32,723 bases of DNA from Candidatus Omnitrophota bacterium (GCA_023819315.1 JAMWBQ010000009.1:1-32723); one strand, 5' to 3'; counted from the stretch's first letter, positions 8,158-18,927 are shown. Notes: generated by a model not told the origin, from the sequence alone. Program-made: numbers and translations.

Positions 8158-9579
8158 TTATCTATTCTTATCTTCCCCTACCTTTATAGATAATTCATTA
8201 AGTTGTCTTACTTCTACCATAGAAGGAGCAGAGGTCAACGGACATATCCCTTTTTGTGTCTTAGGAAAAGCTATTACCTCTCGTATACTCTCCGAACGAG
8301 TAATAATAGTATACAATCTATCTAACCCAAAAGCAATCCCTCCGTGTGGTGGCACACCATATTTAAAAGCTCTTAGAAGAAAACCAAATTTTTCTTCTGC
8401 TTCCAAATCAGATATACCTAAAATAGAAAAAACTTTCTTCTGTAAATAAGGAGAGTGTATCCTTATAGAACCACCAGCAACCTCTTCACCATTTAAAATA
8501 AGGTCGTAAGCACGTGCTCTGATATTTTTTAAAATTTTATCTTTATCTTGTTCAATTGGCCGATCACCTATTTTTTCTAAGAGGAGTATATCTTCCTCCT
8601 TAGGAGAAGTAAAAGGGTGGTGACAAGCCTGCCATCTTTTCTCCTCTTCGTTATATTCAAACATAGGGAAATTTACTACCCATAAAAACCTATAATCGCC
8701 TTCACCCACATCGGGTTTATCCGTTCCATATTTTGCTAATGCTTCTTGATAATCTAAACGTAAAAATGGTCTCACAATATTTATCCCCAAAACTTTTCTA
8801 AACACATAATCGATCATCTCCTCTACCAAAAAGATAATATCTTCCTCATCTATAAAGGACATCTCTATATCAAGCTGGGTAAATTCTGGCTGACGGTCCT
8901 TTCTCAAATCCTCATCTCTAAAACATCGCACAATCTGAAAGTATCTTTCTATACCTGAAGCCATAAGTATCTGTTTAAAAAGTTGTGGTGATTGAGGTAA
9001 AGCGTAAAACTTAGAAGGATTAAGCCGAGAGGGGACTAAAAAATCTCTTGCTCCTTCAGGAGTAGATTTGGTAAGAAAAGGTGTCTCTATCTCTAAGAAA
9101 CCTTTATCATTCAAAAACTCACGAAAGAAATAATTACACTTATGTCTTATTAACAATTTCTCTAACATAACTCTTCTACGTAAATCCAAATAACGATGAA
9201 AAAGTCTAATTTCCTCTCCCACTTCTATATTATCCTCCACAAGAAAAGGCAGTTCCTCTGAAGAACTCAAAATCTCTAACTCTTTACCAAACAACTCTAT
9301 ATTACCCGTGGATATATTGGGATTCTCTGTGCCTTTTGGTCTTAGGTTTATCTCTCCTTTAATCTTCACCACATACTCGTTATGCACCTGTTTAGCTAAA
9401 TTATACGTATCATTATAAGGCTTAGGAGTAAAAACAACTTGAATTTTACCCCACCGATCTCTAACATCTATAAATATCAACTTCCCATGGTCCCTACGAC
9501 TATCCACCCAGCCACAAACTTCTACTTCCTTACCTACTAAAGTCTCATTTAACTCTATAGAGGTATGTGTTCTTAACAT
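8158..9579 (-). CDS. aspS: Aspartyl-tRNA synthetase, bacterial-type, apparently lacking the GAD insertion domain
   Basis: OB fold GWVDSRRDHGKLIFIDVRDR, FRDEDLRKDRQPEFTQLDIEMSF motif 2, GIAFGLDRL motif 3; 473 aa. Confidence 0.96.
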   Translation of the reverse strand: MLRTHTSIELNETLVGKEVEVCGWVDSRRDHGKLIFIDVRDRWGKIQVVFTPKPYNDTYNLAKQVHNEYVVKIKGEINLRPKGTENPNISTGNIELFGKELEILSSSEELPFLVEDNIEVGEEIRLFHRYLDLRRRVMLEKLLIRHKCNYFFREFLNDKGFLEIETPFLTKSTPEGARDFLVPSRLNPSKFYALPQSPQLFKQILMASGIERYFQIVRCFRDEDLRKDRQPEFTQLDIEMSFIDEEDIIFLVEEMIDYVFRKVLGINIVRPFLRLDYQEALAKYGTDKPDVGEGDYRFLWVVNFPMFEYNEEEKRWQACHHPFTSPKEEDILLLEKIGDRPIEQDKDKILKNIRARAYDLILNGEEVAGGSIRIHSPYLQKKVFSILGISDLEAEEKFGFLLRAFKYGVPPHGGIAFGLDRLYTIITRSESIREVIAFPKTQKGICPLTSAPSMVEVRQLNELSIKVGEDKNR

Positions 9580-10826
9580 CTTTTTCTCCTTTTAATTATG
9601 CTTAGTAAATCTTCCTTTCTTACTTTCTCCTGCAAAGATTTTTCCATATCCCTAACCAAAATATACCCTTCTTTAAACTCCTCATCCCCCACAATAATAA
9701 CTATAGGGATACCCAGTTTATTGGCGTATTTAAGTTGCGCTTTCAAAGTTCTATCTTTGTAATCAATCTCTGATGGTATATTGTTCTCTCTCAATAATCT
9801 TGCTATTCTATAAGCCTCTTTATACATCTCTAAAGAGGAACTAGCTACGAATACTTCTAAGCGATTAATCTGTGTAGGTGTATCTAATAAAAGTAATATC
9901 CTCTCTAAACCCAAAGCAAACCCTACTGCCCCTACCCTATCCCCCCCTAAATTACTAATAAGTTCGTTATATCTCCCCCCTGCTCCTAATGCATCTTGAG
10001 ATCCAAGCAAAGAGGTAATTATCTCAAAAACGGTATTCGTATAGTAATCTAAACCTCTAACCAATAGAGGATCGTAGTGATAAGCAATAGCAAACTCATC
10101 TAATAAATTTAACACACCAGAAAAATGTTCATTACAATCAGAACATAAATAATTAGTTCTATCTAAATTTAACGAATGAATTATAACCCTACAACCTTCA
10201 TTTTTACAGTCGAGTATACGTAAAGGATTATAGTTAAATCTTTTCTGACAATCGGGACAAAAAGTATTCTTATAAACAGCTAATTTATCCTTAATTAACT
10301 GTGCTAAACGATTCTTATCTTTTATACATCCTAAACTATTCAACTTCAAAGAGAAATCTTTTATCCCTATTTCTCTAACTATCTTCACTGCTAATTCTAT
10401 GATTTCCGCATCTAAATAGAAACTGTTTGAACCAATTGCTTCCGCACCGATATGGTTAAATTCTCTTAATCTACCTTTCTGTGGCCTTTCTCCTCGAAAC
10501 ATTGCTCCCAAGTAGTAGAATTTATGGAAATCACGTAATTTGGAGAGATTGTTTTCTATATAAAAACGTGCTACCTGGGCTGTTCCTTCTGGCCTAAGCA
10601 CTATATCTTTAGACTCTATTTTAAACATTTGTTTCTCTACAATATCGGTTATTGTTCCTACACTCTTTTTAAATAAACCCTCCTCCTCTAAATGTGGTAA
10701 AATAATTGGCTCATAACCAAAATTTTGGAAAATAGCTTTGACTTTCTCTATTATCTCTTCAATAACAAATGACTGGGGAGGATAAAAATCCGTTGTTCCC
10801 CTTATGCTACGAAAAATTTGTTTCAT
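9573..10826 (-). CDS. hisS: Histidyl-tRNA synthetase
   Basis: RGTTDFYPPQS, MFRGERPQKGRLREFNHIGAEAIG, VRGLDYYTNTVFEI, GGRYNELI. Confidence 0.97.
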   Translation of the reverse strand: MKQIFRSIRGTTDFYPPQSFVIEEIIEKVKAIFQNFGYEPIILPHLEEEGLFKKSVGTITDIVEKQMFKIESKDIVLRPEGTAQVARFYIENNLSKLRDFHKFYYLGAMFRGERPQKGRLREFNHIGAEAIGSNSFYLDAEIIELAVKIVREIGIKDFSLKLNSLGCIKDKNRLAQLIKDKLAVYKNTFCPDCQKRFNYNPLRILDCKNEGCRVIIHSLNLDRTNYLCSDCNEHFSGVLNLLDEFAIAYHYDPLLVRGLDYYTNTVFEIITSLLGSQDALGAGGRYNELISNLGGDRVGAVGFALGLERILLLLDTPTQINRLEVFVASSSLEMYKEAYRIARLLRENNIPSEIDYKDRTLKAQLKYANKLGIPIVIIVGDEEFKEGYILVRDMEKSLQEKVRKEDLLSIIKRRKRC

Positions 10827-10882
10827 CTTAGAATTAAGAATGAGGGAGTATAGAATTACATATAGAAAGAATTAGAGGTGAT

Positions 10883-11161
10883 TTACTTTATCTCTCTCTT
10901 CATTTCTAAACCAGGCTTAAAAACCACTATGTTCTTCTCGGGTAGAGGAATGGTCTCGCCTGTCTTGATATTACGTCCTACTTTAGAACCTCTCTTTTTT
11001 ACTTTAAAAACCCCAAAATTTCTTATCTCCACCCTTTTACCTTCTTTTAGAAATTCAAAAATAGTATTAAAAACCTCCTGAACCACCTCTTTGACTATAG
11101 CTTGTTTTATCCCTGTTTTCTCCTTTATCTTAACTACGATATCCTTCTTGGTCATCACCAA
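10883..11161 (-). CDS. HU/IHF-family DNA-binding protein
   Basis: KRVEIRNFGVFKVKKRGSKVGRNIKTGETIPLPEKNIVVFKPG signature. Confidence 0.95.
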   Translation of the reverse strand: MVMTKKDIVVKIKEKTGIKQAIVKEVVQEVFNTIFEFLKEGKRVEIRNFGVFKVKKRGSKVGRNIKTGETIPLPEKNIVVFKPGLEMKREIK

Positions 11162-11180
11162 AATTTATACCATTGCTAAA

Positions 11181-14100
11181 TTAAAGTGTCAAGAGAAAGT
11201 TTCCCTCCCCTATAGCATCACCAATTTCTTTAAGTAAAGATTCATTTATACTAATTTGGAAATCTTGCGATGTCTTAATCTTCAAACCTTTATTATTATT
11301 CAAAACGAAATAAATGGGAACGGTACCTTTATTTCTAAGGAAAATTTCCTTAATCCTTTTCAAATCTATCTTACCATTAACTTTTATTTCTAAACCTTTA
11401 ACCTTGGAAAACACATTCTCGGCGAGGAAAATATCGTTAGCAATAAAATTTATACTTGTATCCTTAAACTGTGGCACACCTTTTACCAATACAACTTTTG
11501 TCTCACTAAGATAAGGATAAACTGTCTCATAAACCTTAGGGAAAACTACTATCTCTATTGAACCACTCTCGTCCTCCAATTTAACAAAAGCCATACGTTC
11601 ATTCTTACATGTAGTAATCAATTTTATCTCAGAGATTACTCCCATAACTAGACTCTCCTTAATTATCTTATTCTCACATATGCTACTTATAGTTTTAACA
11701 GGTAAATATTCTCTAAGTTTATCATATAAATGTAAAGGGTGCGCACTTACGTATATTCCTAACAGACTCTTTTCAAAATTCAAAAGTTGAACTATTGGCC
11801 ACTCTTCCATATCAGGGATATCTTCCTTAAAGGAGGTGTTGAAAAAACACAACTGTTGTTTACCTACTACTTTTTTATAGTTTCTATCGAGGAGTTTATC
11901 TAATAGAACCATCATCTGAGACCGTTTAATACCAAAACTATCCATTGCTCCTGATTTAATGAGACTCTCACTTACTTTTCTATTTACTGTCTTTGGGTCT
12001 ACTCTTTCATAAAAATCAAAAAAACTCTCAAATTTCTTTTGTTTACGCACAGTTATAATATTTTCTAAAGCCGATTCTCCTACATTTTTTATTGCTAAAA
12101 GGCCAAATCTTATATTACCATCATTAGTAACGGTGAAATGGGCGAAACTCTCATTAATATCAGGAGGAAGAACCTTTATACCCATACGCCTAGCTTCGTT
12201 AACATACTCTACTATTTTATCAGTATTATTCCTCTCACTGGTAAGTAATGCTGCCATAAACTCTACTTTAAAATTTGCCTTTAAATAAGCTGTGCGATAG
12301 GAAATAAGTGCATAAGCTGTAGAATGTGATTTATTAAAACCATAACCAGAAAAATAATCAATAAGGTCAAAGATAACGTTAGCTATGTTAACAGGAATTT
12401 TATTCTTTTTACACCCTTCTATAAAAAGACTCTTCTGTTCTTCCATTATCTCAGGTATCTTTTTACCAATAGCTTTACGTAAAAGGTCCGATTGAGCGAG
12501 ACTAAATCCAGCTAATTCTGAAGCTATCTGCATAGTTTGCTCTTGATATAAAATAATCCCATAAGTTTCTCTAAGTATTGACTCCAACTTAGGATGGATA
12601 TAAGAGATTGGCTTTTTACCCTGTTTCCTTTCAATATAATCTTCCACCATACCACTCCCTAAAGGTCCCGGCCTATACAAAGCTAAAATTGCTATCAAAT
12701 CCTCAAACTTTCTTGGAGCTATCCTCTTCAACAACTCGCGCATACCCCGGCTTTCTAACTGGAACACTCCGATAGTTTCACCTTTACATAATAAATCGTA
12801 AGTATTGTGATCATCCAAAGATACACTATTAATATCTATATCTATATTACGCGTGCGTTTTATTATCTCCAAAGTACTATTAATAACCGTTAAAGTCTTC
12901 AAACCTAAGAAATCCATCTTCAATAAACCTATCTTCTCTAAAGAATCCATTTCAAATCCAGTAATAATTTCATCGTTACTACCTTTTATCAACGGTATTC
13001 TTTCTATAAGAGGGATATCAGAGATAACTACTCCTGCAGCATGGGTAGAAGAATGGCGAGAAAGGCCTTCTAATTGTATAGCTACATCTATTAACTTTTT
13101 TACTGTTTGGTCATTGTTATAAGCATCGTTAAGTTCTGGGCTCACCTTCAAAGCCTCATTTAAATTGATAGAATGTCCTACACCAGAAGGTATCATCTTG
13201 GCTATTCTATCCACTTCCGAATAGCTTAAACCCATTACTCTTCCTACATCCCTTACCACTGCTCTCGCTAACATCGTTCCAAAAGTGATTATTTGCGCTA
13301 CGTTATCTTTACCGTATTTCTTAATTACATAATCAAGGATATAACCCCTCTTCTCATAACAAAAATCAAGGTCTATATCGGGCATACTCACTCTTTCAGG
13401 ATTAATAAACCTTTCAAATAAAAGTCGGTATCTCAAAGGATCGATATCGGTGATACCTAAAATATAACTCACTATACTACCGGCTACCGAACCCCTACCC
13501 GGTCCGGTTGGTATTCTATTTTTCTTAGCAAACTCCACTAAATCCCAAATAATAAGGAAATAACTAGAGAAACCTACTTTTTCTATCATTTTCAATTCGT
13601 AATTCAATCTTTCGTAAACTTCTTTAGTGGGATGGGGATAACGTTTTCTTAAATTCTCCTCGCATAATTTCCTTAAATACTCGTAATCGTTTTTTTCCCC
13701 TAAAGGTAAAGGGAAACGGGGAAGATAAACTTTAGAGAAATCAAGGATAAGATTACACTTCTGCATAATCTCTAAGGAATTTTTTAATGCTAAAGGTATA
13801 TCTTTAAAAATATCTTTCATCTCCCAAGGAGAACGAAAATAAAAAGTATCACTACCAAATTTTAAACGTTTAGGGTCATCTAAGGTAGTTTGAGTTTGAA
13901 TGCACAAAAGCACCTCATGAGCAAAAGCCTCAATCCTATCAATATAGTGCACATCGTTACTAGCTACGATTGGTATATCTAAATCTTTAGATAACTCCAG
14001 AAGGCAATTATTAACTACCTTTTGTTCTTCTAAACCATTATCCATAATTTCTAAATAAAAATTCCCTTTACCAAAAATATTAAGGTAATCATCAGCACAT

Positions 14101-14579
14101 CGGTAAGCTCCTTTTATATTATCACTCAAGATGTTAGTAGCAATCTCTCCATTAAGACATGCACTTAATCCTATCAACCCTTTATTATAAAGGGAAAGCA
14201 ATTCTTTATCTATCCTCGGCTTATAATAGAACCCCTCTAAATAACCAAAACTTGTAAGCTTAAGTAAATTCCTATACCCCTCCTCATTCTTCGCCAAAAG
14301 TATAAGGTGATAATTGGAATCTTCCGATTGCTTATAATCTTTCTTAAATCTTGATTCAGGAGCAACGTAAACCTCACAACCAATAATTGGTTTTATACCT
14401 TTGCTTATGCACTGAGTATAAAATTTAATTGCTCCAAATAAATTTCCATGGTCAGTTATAGCTAACCCTGGTAACTTATACTGGGTAGCTTTATCGATTA
14501 GTCTATCTAAATGGCAGGCTCCATCTAAAAGACTATACTGGGTATGAATATGTAAATGGACAAACTCAGAATGTAACAT
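11181..14579 (-). CDS. dnaE: DNA polymerase III subunit alpha
   Basis: PHP start FVHLHIHTQYSLLDGACHLDRLI; GPGRGSVAGSIVSYILGITDIDPLRYRLLFERFINPERVSMPDIDLDF. Confidence 0.98.
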   Translation of the reverse strand: MLHSEFVHLHIHTQYSLLDGACHLDRLIDKATQYKLPGLAITDHGNLFGAIKFYTQCISKGIKPIIGCEVYVAPESRFKKDYKQSEDSNYHLILLAKNEEGYRNLLKLTSFGYLEGFYYKPRIDKELLSLYNKGLIGLSACLNGEIATNILSDNIKGAYRCADDYLNIFGKGNFYLEIMDNGLEEQKVVNNCLLELSKDLDIPIVASNDVHYIDRIEAFAHEVLLCIQTQTTLDDPKRLKFGSDTFYFRSPWEMKDIFKDIPLALKNSLEIMQKCNLILDFSKVYLPRFPLPLGEKNDYEYLRKLCEENLRKRYPHPTKEVYERLNYELKMIEKVGFSSYFLIIWDLVEFAKKNRIPTGPGRGSVAGSIVSYILGITDIDPLRYRLLFERFINPERVSMPDIDLDFCYEKRGYILDYVIKKYGKDNVAQIITFGTMLARAVVRDVGRVMGLSYSEVDRIAKMIPSGVGHSINLNEALKVSPELNDAYNNDQTVKKLIDVAIQLEGLSRHSSTHAAGVVISDIPLIERIPLIKGSNDEIITGFEMDSLEKIGLLKMDFLGLKTLTVINSTLEIIKRTRNIDIDINSVSLDDHNTYDLLCKGETIGVFQLESRGMRELLKRIAPRKFEDLIAILALYRPGPLGSGMVEDYIERKQGKKPISYIHPKLESILRETYGIILYQEQTMQIASELAGFSLAQSDLLRKAIGKKIPEIMEEQKSLFIEGCKKNKIPVNIANVIFDLIDYFSGYGFNKSHSTAYALISYRTAYLKANFKVEFMAALLTSERNNTDKIVEYVNEARRMGIKVLPPDINESFAHFTVTNDGNIRFGLLAIKNVGESALENIITVRKQKKFESFFDFYERVDPKTVNRKVSESLIKSGAMDSFGIKRSQMMVLLDKLLDRNYKKVVGKQQLCFFNTSFKEDIPDMEEWPIVQLLNFEKSLLGIYVSAHPLHLYDKLREYLPVKTISSICENKIIKESLVMGVISEIKLITTCKNERMAFVKLEDESGSIEIVVFPKVYETVYPYLSETKVVLVKGVPQFKDTSINFIANDIFLAENVFSKVKGLEIKVNGKIDLKRIKEIFLRNKGTVPIYFVLNNNKGLKIKTSQDFQISINESLLKEIGDAIGEGNFLLTL

Positions 14580-14668
14580 ATCTCACCAAAAGGTTATACT
14601 TTAAGTTTCTGGAAGAAAAAGCTCCCAAATATTTGAGGTTAAAAATGAAGTGTTAGATATAAAACTTA

Positions 14669-15073
14669 CTAAATCTCTCCTTTTGTCAATTTATCAAAAA
14701 CACTCTCTTCTACAAAAATAGGTGATTTCATCCTTACTGCTAAAGCGACACTATCTGAAGGACGCGCATCTACTATCTTTATCTCATCATCTTTAGAACG
14801 AATATATAACTTAGCATGAAAAGTGCCATCAACTAATTTATCTACAACAACTTTATCTACTTTCGCTTCCAAACTATCAAGGATAGATTTTATAAGATCA
14901 TGGGTAAGTGGTCGGGGAGAAACAAAACCACTTAAATGTATCCTTATGGCGGAAGCTTCATTTAAACCGATAACGATAGGCAGAATTCTGGTATCGGTTT
15001 TATCCTTGAGAACAATTATCTGTTCTCTCTTCTCTTCATCAATTATTATTTTTGATAATTCTACCTCAATCAT
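14669..15073 (-). CDS. Bifunctional nuclease family protein (DUF151)
   Basis: RILPIVIGLNEASAI...RPLTHDLI...DARPSDSVALAVRMKSPIFVEE pattern. Confidence 0.92.
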   Translation of the reverse strand: MIEVELSKIIIDEEKREQIIVLKDKTDTRILPIVIGLNEASAIRIHLSGFVSPRPLTHDLIKSILDSLEAKVDKVVVDKLVDGTFHAKLYIRSKDDEIKIVDARPSDSVALAVRMKSPIFVEESVFDKLTKGEI

Positions 15074-15093
15074 TGCAATTAACCCCTCTAAAA

Positions 15094-15567
15094 TTATCCC
15101 TGGTGAGATTGGAATCTCTTACTTAATATTTCTCTTGACTCCTTAACGAATTGGCTAACATCTTTAAATTGACGGTACACAGAAGCAAATCTAACGTAGG
15201 CAACATCGTCCAACTTAGAAAGCTTATCTATTACTAACTCTCCAATATAGCGTGATTCTACTTCTCGGTCAAACTTCTTCTGTAGGGCCATCTCTACTTC
15301 TGAAACCAAACTCTCCAATTTATCTATACTTATAGGTCGCTTTTCGCAAGCTTTAAGTAAACCTGACAGTATTTTACTACGATTAAACGGCTCCCTTCGT
15401 CCATCCTTTTTTATAACCATTAAAGGTATTTTTTCTATATACTCGTAGGTAGTATACCTTTTACCGCAGTTAATGCATTCCCTCCTTCTCCTTACCGAGG
15501 TGCCATCCATAGTTTCCCGAGAATCTATTACCTTATCCTGATTGTAATTACAGTAAGGACACTTCAT
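15094..15567 (-). CDS. nrdR: Transcriptional regulator NrdR
   Basis: [48 protein letters not shown]-cone. Confidence 0.97.
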   Translation of the reverse strand: MKCPYCNYNQDKVIDSRETMDGTSVRRRRECINCGKRYTTYEYIEKIPLMVIKKDGRREPFNRSKILSGLLKACEKRPISIDKLESLVSEVEMALQKKFDREVESRYIGELVIDKLSKLDDVAYVRFASVYRQFKDVSQFVKESREILSKRFQSHQG

Positions 15568-15569
15568 CT

Positions 15570-16016
15570 TTAAAAATTTAATATTCTTAAGCTAATACCT
15601 GCTTCTTTAAAAAATTCCTCAGCCATAGGATCAGGGTAGTATTCTTTACAAATCACCTCTTTTATACCAGCATTGATAATCATCTTAGCACATATAATAC
15701 AAGGCGTACATGTAAGATATAACACACTATCTTTGGTAGAAACACCATGTAAAGCAGCCTGTACTAAAACATTCTGTTCAGCATGAAGACCTCTACAAAG
15801 TTCATGTCTTTGTCCAGAAGGAATATTAAGCTCATCTCTCAAACACCCTTTTGTTTCACAATGAACTATCCCTGAAGGAGCACCATTGTAACCAGTGGCT
15901 AAAATTCTTTTATCTTTTACCAAAACCGCTCCTACTCTTCTTCTTAAACAAGTTGACCGTTCACTTACCAAATATGCTACCTTCATAAAATAATCATCCC
16001 AGCTTGGTCTACTCAT
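15570..16016 (-). CDS. dCMP/cytidine deaminase family protein (ComEB-like)
   Basis: [61 protein letters not shown]. Confidence 0.94.
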   Translation of the reverse strand: MSRPSWDDYFMKVAYLVSERSTCLRRRVGAVLVKDKRILATGYNGAPSGIVHCETKGCLRDELNIPSGQRHELCRGLHAEQNVLVQAALHGVSTKDSVLYLTCTPCIICAKMIINAGIKEVICKEYYPDPMAEEFFKEAGISLRILNF

Positions 16017-17266
16017 ATATTTTCTATCTCTCTATACAGAGGATACCTCATAATGAAATTTATTACATCTCTTTTAATTTTACCTAACTCCTCAGAATTA
16101 TCTTGGTAATCCAAGGCTAAAGATATAAACTCAGTTATAGCTTTTATCCCTTCTCTATTTATTCCCCGCGTAGTTATTGCCGGTGTCCCTATACGAATAC
16201 CACTGGTCACAATAGGTGGTTGGGGATCAAAAGGTATCAAATTTTTATTTACAGTTATATTAACTTCTTCCAAGATTAATGCTACCTTTTTACCTGTAAG
16301 ATCTTTTGGTCTTAAATCTACGAGGAAAAGATGAGTATCCGTTCCTCCACTGACTATACGGTAACCTTTCTCCTCCATACAGTGAGCAAAATACTTTGCG
16401 TTACTGACAATATTTTTCTGATACTCTCTAAATGAGGGTTGTAAAGCTAAACCAAAAGCAACTGCTTTACCGGCAATTATATGCATAAGTGGTCCTCCCT
16501 GTATACCAGGGAAAACAGCGGTATCTATCTTTTTCGCAAACTCTTTTTTACAAAGGATAAATCCTCCCCGTGGACCACGTAAAGTTTTATGAGTAGTAGA
16601 AGTAACGAATTCAGCATAGAGACAGGGATTAGGATGAATCTTAGCCGCTACTAATCCAGCAAAATGTGCCATATCCACCATAAGATAAGCTCCTACTCTA
16701 TCACAAATTTCTCTAAATCTCTTAAAATCAATTATTCGCGGATAAGCACTGGCTCCGGCAATAATAAGTTTTGGTTTATGCTCTTTAGCTAAAAACTCTA
16801 TCTCATCGTAATCAAGCTGTTCTGTGTTTCTATTAACTCCGTAGGAGATAACCTTATAAAACTTACCAGTAAAATTTAAAGGATGACCATGAGAAAGATG
16901 TCCACCACAAGCTAAATCCATTGCCATTATAGTATCACCTGCGTTCAACACTGCCATCAATACAGCCATATTTGCCTGCGTCCCTGAATGAGGTTGAACA
17001 TTAGCATGTTCACCACCAAACAACTCTTTAGCACGTTGACGAGCTAATTCTTCAACTTCATCCACATAACTACAACCACCATACCAACGAGCCTTAGGAT
17101 ACCCTTCGGCATACTTATTTGTTAAAGGTGTTCCGCAAGCTTCTAATACAGCTAAAGGAGCAAAATTTTCACTGGCGATAAGTTCTATCTGCTCTCTCTG
17201 CCTTTGAATCTCTTTTTTAATACTCTCCCATGCTAAATGGTCTACTTTTTTCAACTCCTCAAACAT
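16013..17266 (-). CDS. glyA: Serine hydroxymethyltransferase
   Basis: [43 protein letters not shown]. Confidence 0.98.
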   Translation of the reverse strand: MFEELKKVDHLAWESIKKEIQRQREQIELIASENFAPLAVLEACGTPLTNKYAEGYPKARWYGGCSYVDEVEELARQRAKELFGGEHANVQPHSGTQANMAVLMAVLNAGDTIMAMDLACGGHLSHGHPLNFTGKFYKVISYGVNRNTEQLDYDEIEFLAKEHKPKLIIAGASAYPRIIDFKRFREICDRVGAYLMVDMAHFAGLVAAKIHPNPCLYAEFVTSTTHKTLRGPRGGFILCKKEFAKKIDTAVFPGIQGGPLMHIIAGKAVAFGLALQPSFREYQKNIVSNAKYFAHCMEEKGYRIVSGGTDTHLFLVDLRPKDLTGKKVALILEEVNITVNKNLIPFDPQPPIVTSGIRIGTPAITTRGINREGIKAITEFISLALDYQDNSEELGKIKRDVINFIMRYPLYREIENI

Positions 17267-17765
17267 TCTCTTTCTCCTCTATCTCCTTAATCTTTTTTAA
17301 TCTTCTTAGATGCCGTCCACCTTCAAAATCTGTATTAAGCCACTTACTTACTATCTTCTTTGCCTCCTCCTGTTTAATAAAGCCTGCTCCCAGGACTAAA
17401 ACATTGCTATCGTTATGCTTTCTTGAGAGAACAGCCATCTTTGTATTTAAAACTAAAGCTGCTCTTATGCCTTTAATTCGATTAGCTACAATAGAACTAC
17501 CTATACCTGTGTAACAGATAACTATTGCTCTTTCTACTCTTCTTTCCTCCACTGCCTTTACCGCAGGATAAACTAAATCAGGATAATCGCACGGTTCTAA
17601 AGAATATGTCCCAAAATCAACAGTCTCCATACATTTATCTTTTAAATAATCGATAAGAATTTTCTTTAACTTAAATCCTCTATGGTCACTAGCTAAAGCA
17701 ATCTTCATCTGGTATCTTGGTTTTGAGTTTACTTTAAAATTTATGCTTTTAATTTGCTTATCCAT
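17259..17765 (-). CDS. rpiB: Ribose-5-phosphate isomerase B (RpiB/LacAB family); start uncertain
   Basis: [52 protein letters not shown]; internal Met 21 aligns with the usual start. Confidence 0.94.
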   Translation of the reverse strand: MDKQIKSINFKVNSKPRYQMKIALASDHRGFKLKKILIDYLKDKCMETVDFGTYSLEPCDYPDLVYPAVKAVEERRVERAIVICYTGIGSSIVANRIKGIRAALVLNTKMAVLSRKHNDSNVLVLGAGFIKQEEAKKIVSKWLNTDFEGGRHLRRLKKIKEIEEKENV

Positions 17766-17807
17766 TATCTCTATAAATAAATTTCCTCCTTAATATTTCA
17801 AATTTTT

Positions 17808-17816
17808 ATTATACCA
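17808..17816 (-). promoter_or_regulatory. Candidate extended -10 promoter (TGGTATAAT) upstream of rpiB-glyA-dCMP deaminase-nrdR
   Basis: Consensus TGnTATAAT on the minus strand in one of the longer intergenic gaps (17766-17859); no clear -35. Confidence 0.45.
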
Positions 17817-17859
17817 CTTTTTATATATTAAAAAATATGGAGATAAACAAAATATAATT

Positions 17860-18927
17860 CTAACATAACCATTCTAAGAGTTCATCTATAGCATCTTTCA
17901 ATAGGTAATAAACTCTTTCGTATATCTCGTAAGGTTTACCAATAGGATCAAAAATATCCACTTCTCTTCCTTGGGACATAAATTTCCGTAGAGGAAAAAC
18001 TCTTGACTCCGCGGTAGGCTCTAATTTTACTATATAATCCTTATGCATCTCTTCCATTACAAAAATAAGATCACTAGAAAGGATCGTATACCTATCAATC
18101 TTTTTAGAACGATGGCTACTGGCATCTATATCCTCCTTCTCCCCTAAAACTCTCAAAGTCTCATAATTTGCCGGCTCACCTTCTAGAGGTATAATTCCTC
18201 GTGAAATTATCTCGTATCTATCACAAAGATAAGGAGCCTTGCGATAAATACTATTCTTCAAAATATACTCTGCCATAGGTGAACGACAAGTATTACCTGT
18301 GCATAGGAAAACTATTCTTTTCTTAAATAGTACATTCATAAGCTCAATATTGGTAATTACTCCTTCCCTCAATATTCTAAAAGGATGAGAAGTTATATCC
18401 ACAACTGTTGATGGTTGAAAAAAAGTAACTTGCCCAGCATCCACTATAAGGTCAACTTCTTCGCCAAATATCTCCTCTATCTCTTTAGCACTCACCGACT
18501 CTCTCTCTCCACTTCTATTAGCAGAAGATAAATATATCGGTGTATTTAGTTCTCTAAGAATTAAGTTAAGAACATTATGGGAAGGAACTCTTATTCCAAT
18601 TTTTTCTGAGGAATCCTTAGAATAGAAAACAACCGTTAATGGTCCAGGCCAGAATTTCTCTATTATGCGGTAAGCGAAAGGGGGCATAAGAGAAAAATAA
18701 TCAACTGCTTTATCTCTACTCTCTAAACATAAAGTAAATGGTTTATCCCATGGCCTATTCTTTATCTTATACAGTCTTTCCACTGCTTTCTTATTATCGT
18801 AAATAACCCCTAAACCGTAAACTGTCTCTGTGGGGAGTGCAACAATCCCTCCTGATTTAAGGACTAAAACGCACTCTTTAACTGTTGCCATATCTATATT
18901 ACGAGGATTAATCTCTACCCTCTTCAT
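17860..18927 (-). CDS. Fusion: L-threonylcarbamoyladenylate synthase (TsaC/YrdC/Sua5 N-domain) + low-MW protein phosphatase (YwlE-like)
   Basis: N-domain GGIVALPTETVYGLG...KNRPWDKPFTLCL...PSTVVDIT; C-domain IVFLCTGNTCRSPMAEYIL (CX5R) and DIFDPIG. Confidence 0.95.
   Translation of the reverse strand: MKRVEINPRNIDMATVKECVLVLKSGGIVALPTETVYGLGVIYDNKKAVERLYKIKNRPWDKPFTLCLESRDKAVDYFSLMPPFAYRIIEKFWPGPLTVVFYSKDSSEKIGIRVPSHNVLNLILRELNTPIYLSSANRSGERESVSAKEIEEIFGEEVDLIVDAGQVTFFQPSTVVDITSHPFRILREGVITNIELMNVLFKKRIVFLCTGNTCRSPMAEYILKNSIYRKAPYLCDRYEIISRGIIPLEGEPANYETLRVLGEKEDIDASSHRSKKIDRYTILSSDLIFVMEEMHKDYIVKLEPTAESRVFPLRKFMSQGREVDIFDPIGKPYEIYERVYYLLKDAIDELLEWLC

Noticed and set aside
14580-14668. CTCCCAAATATTTGAGG near-palindrome in the gap upstream of dnaE
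   Set aside because: Imperfect, short and AT-rich; no T-tract after it. Not supportable as a terminator or operator.
17817-17859. Possible terminator after the TsaC-phosphatase fusion gene
   Set aside because: Only an AT-rich run (TTTTTTAATATATAAAAA) with no GC stem; insufficient evidence.
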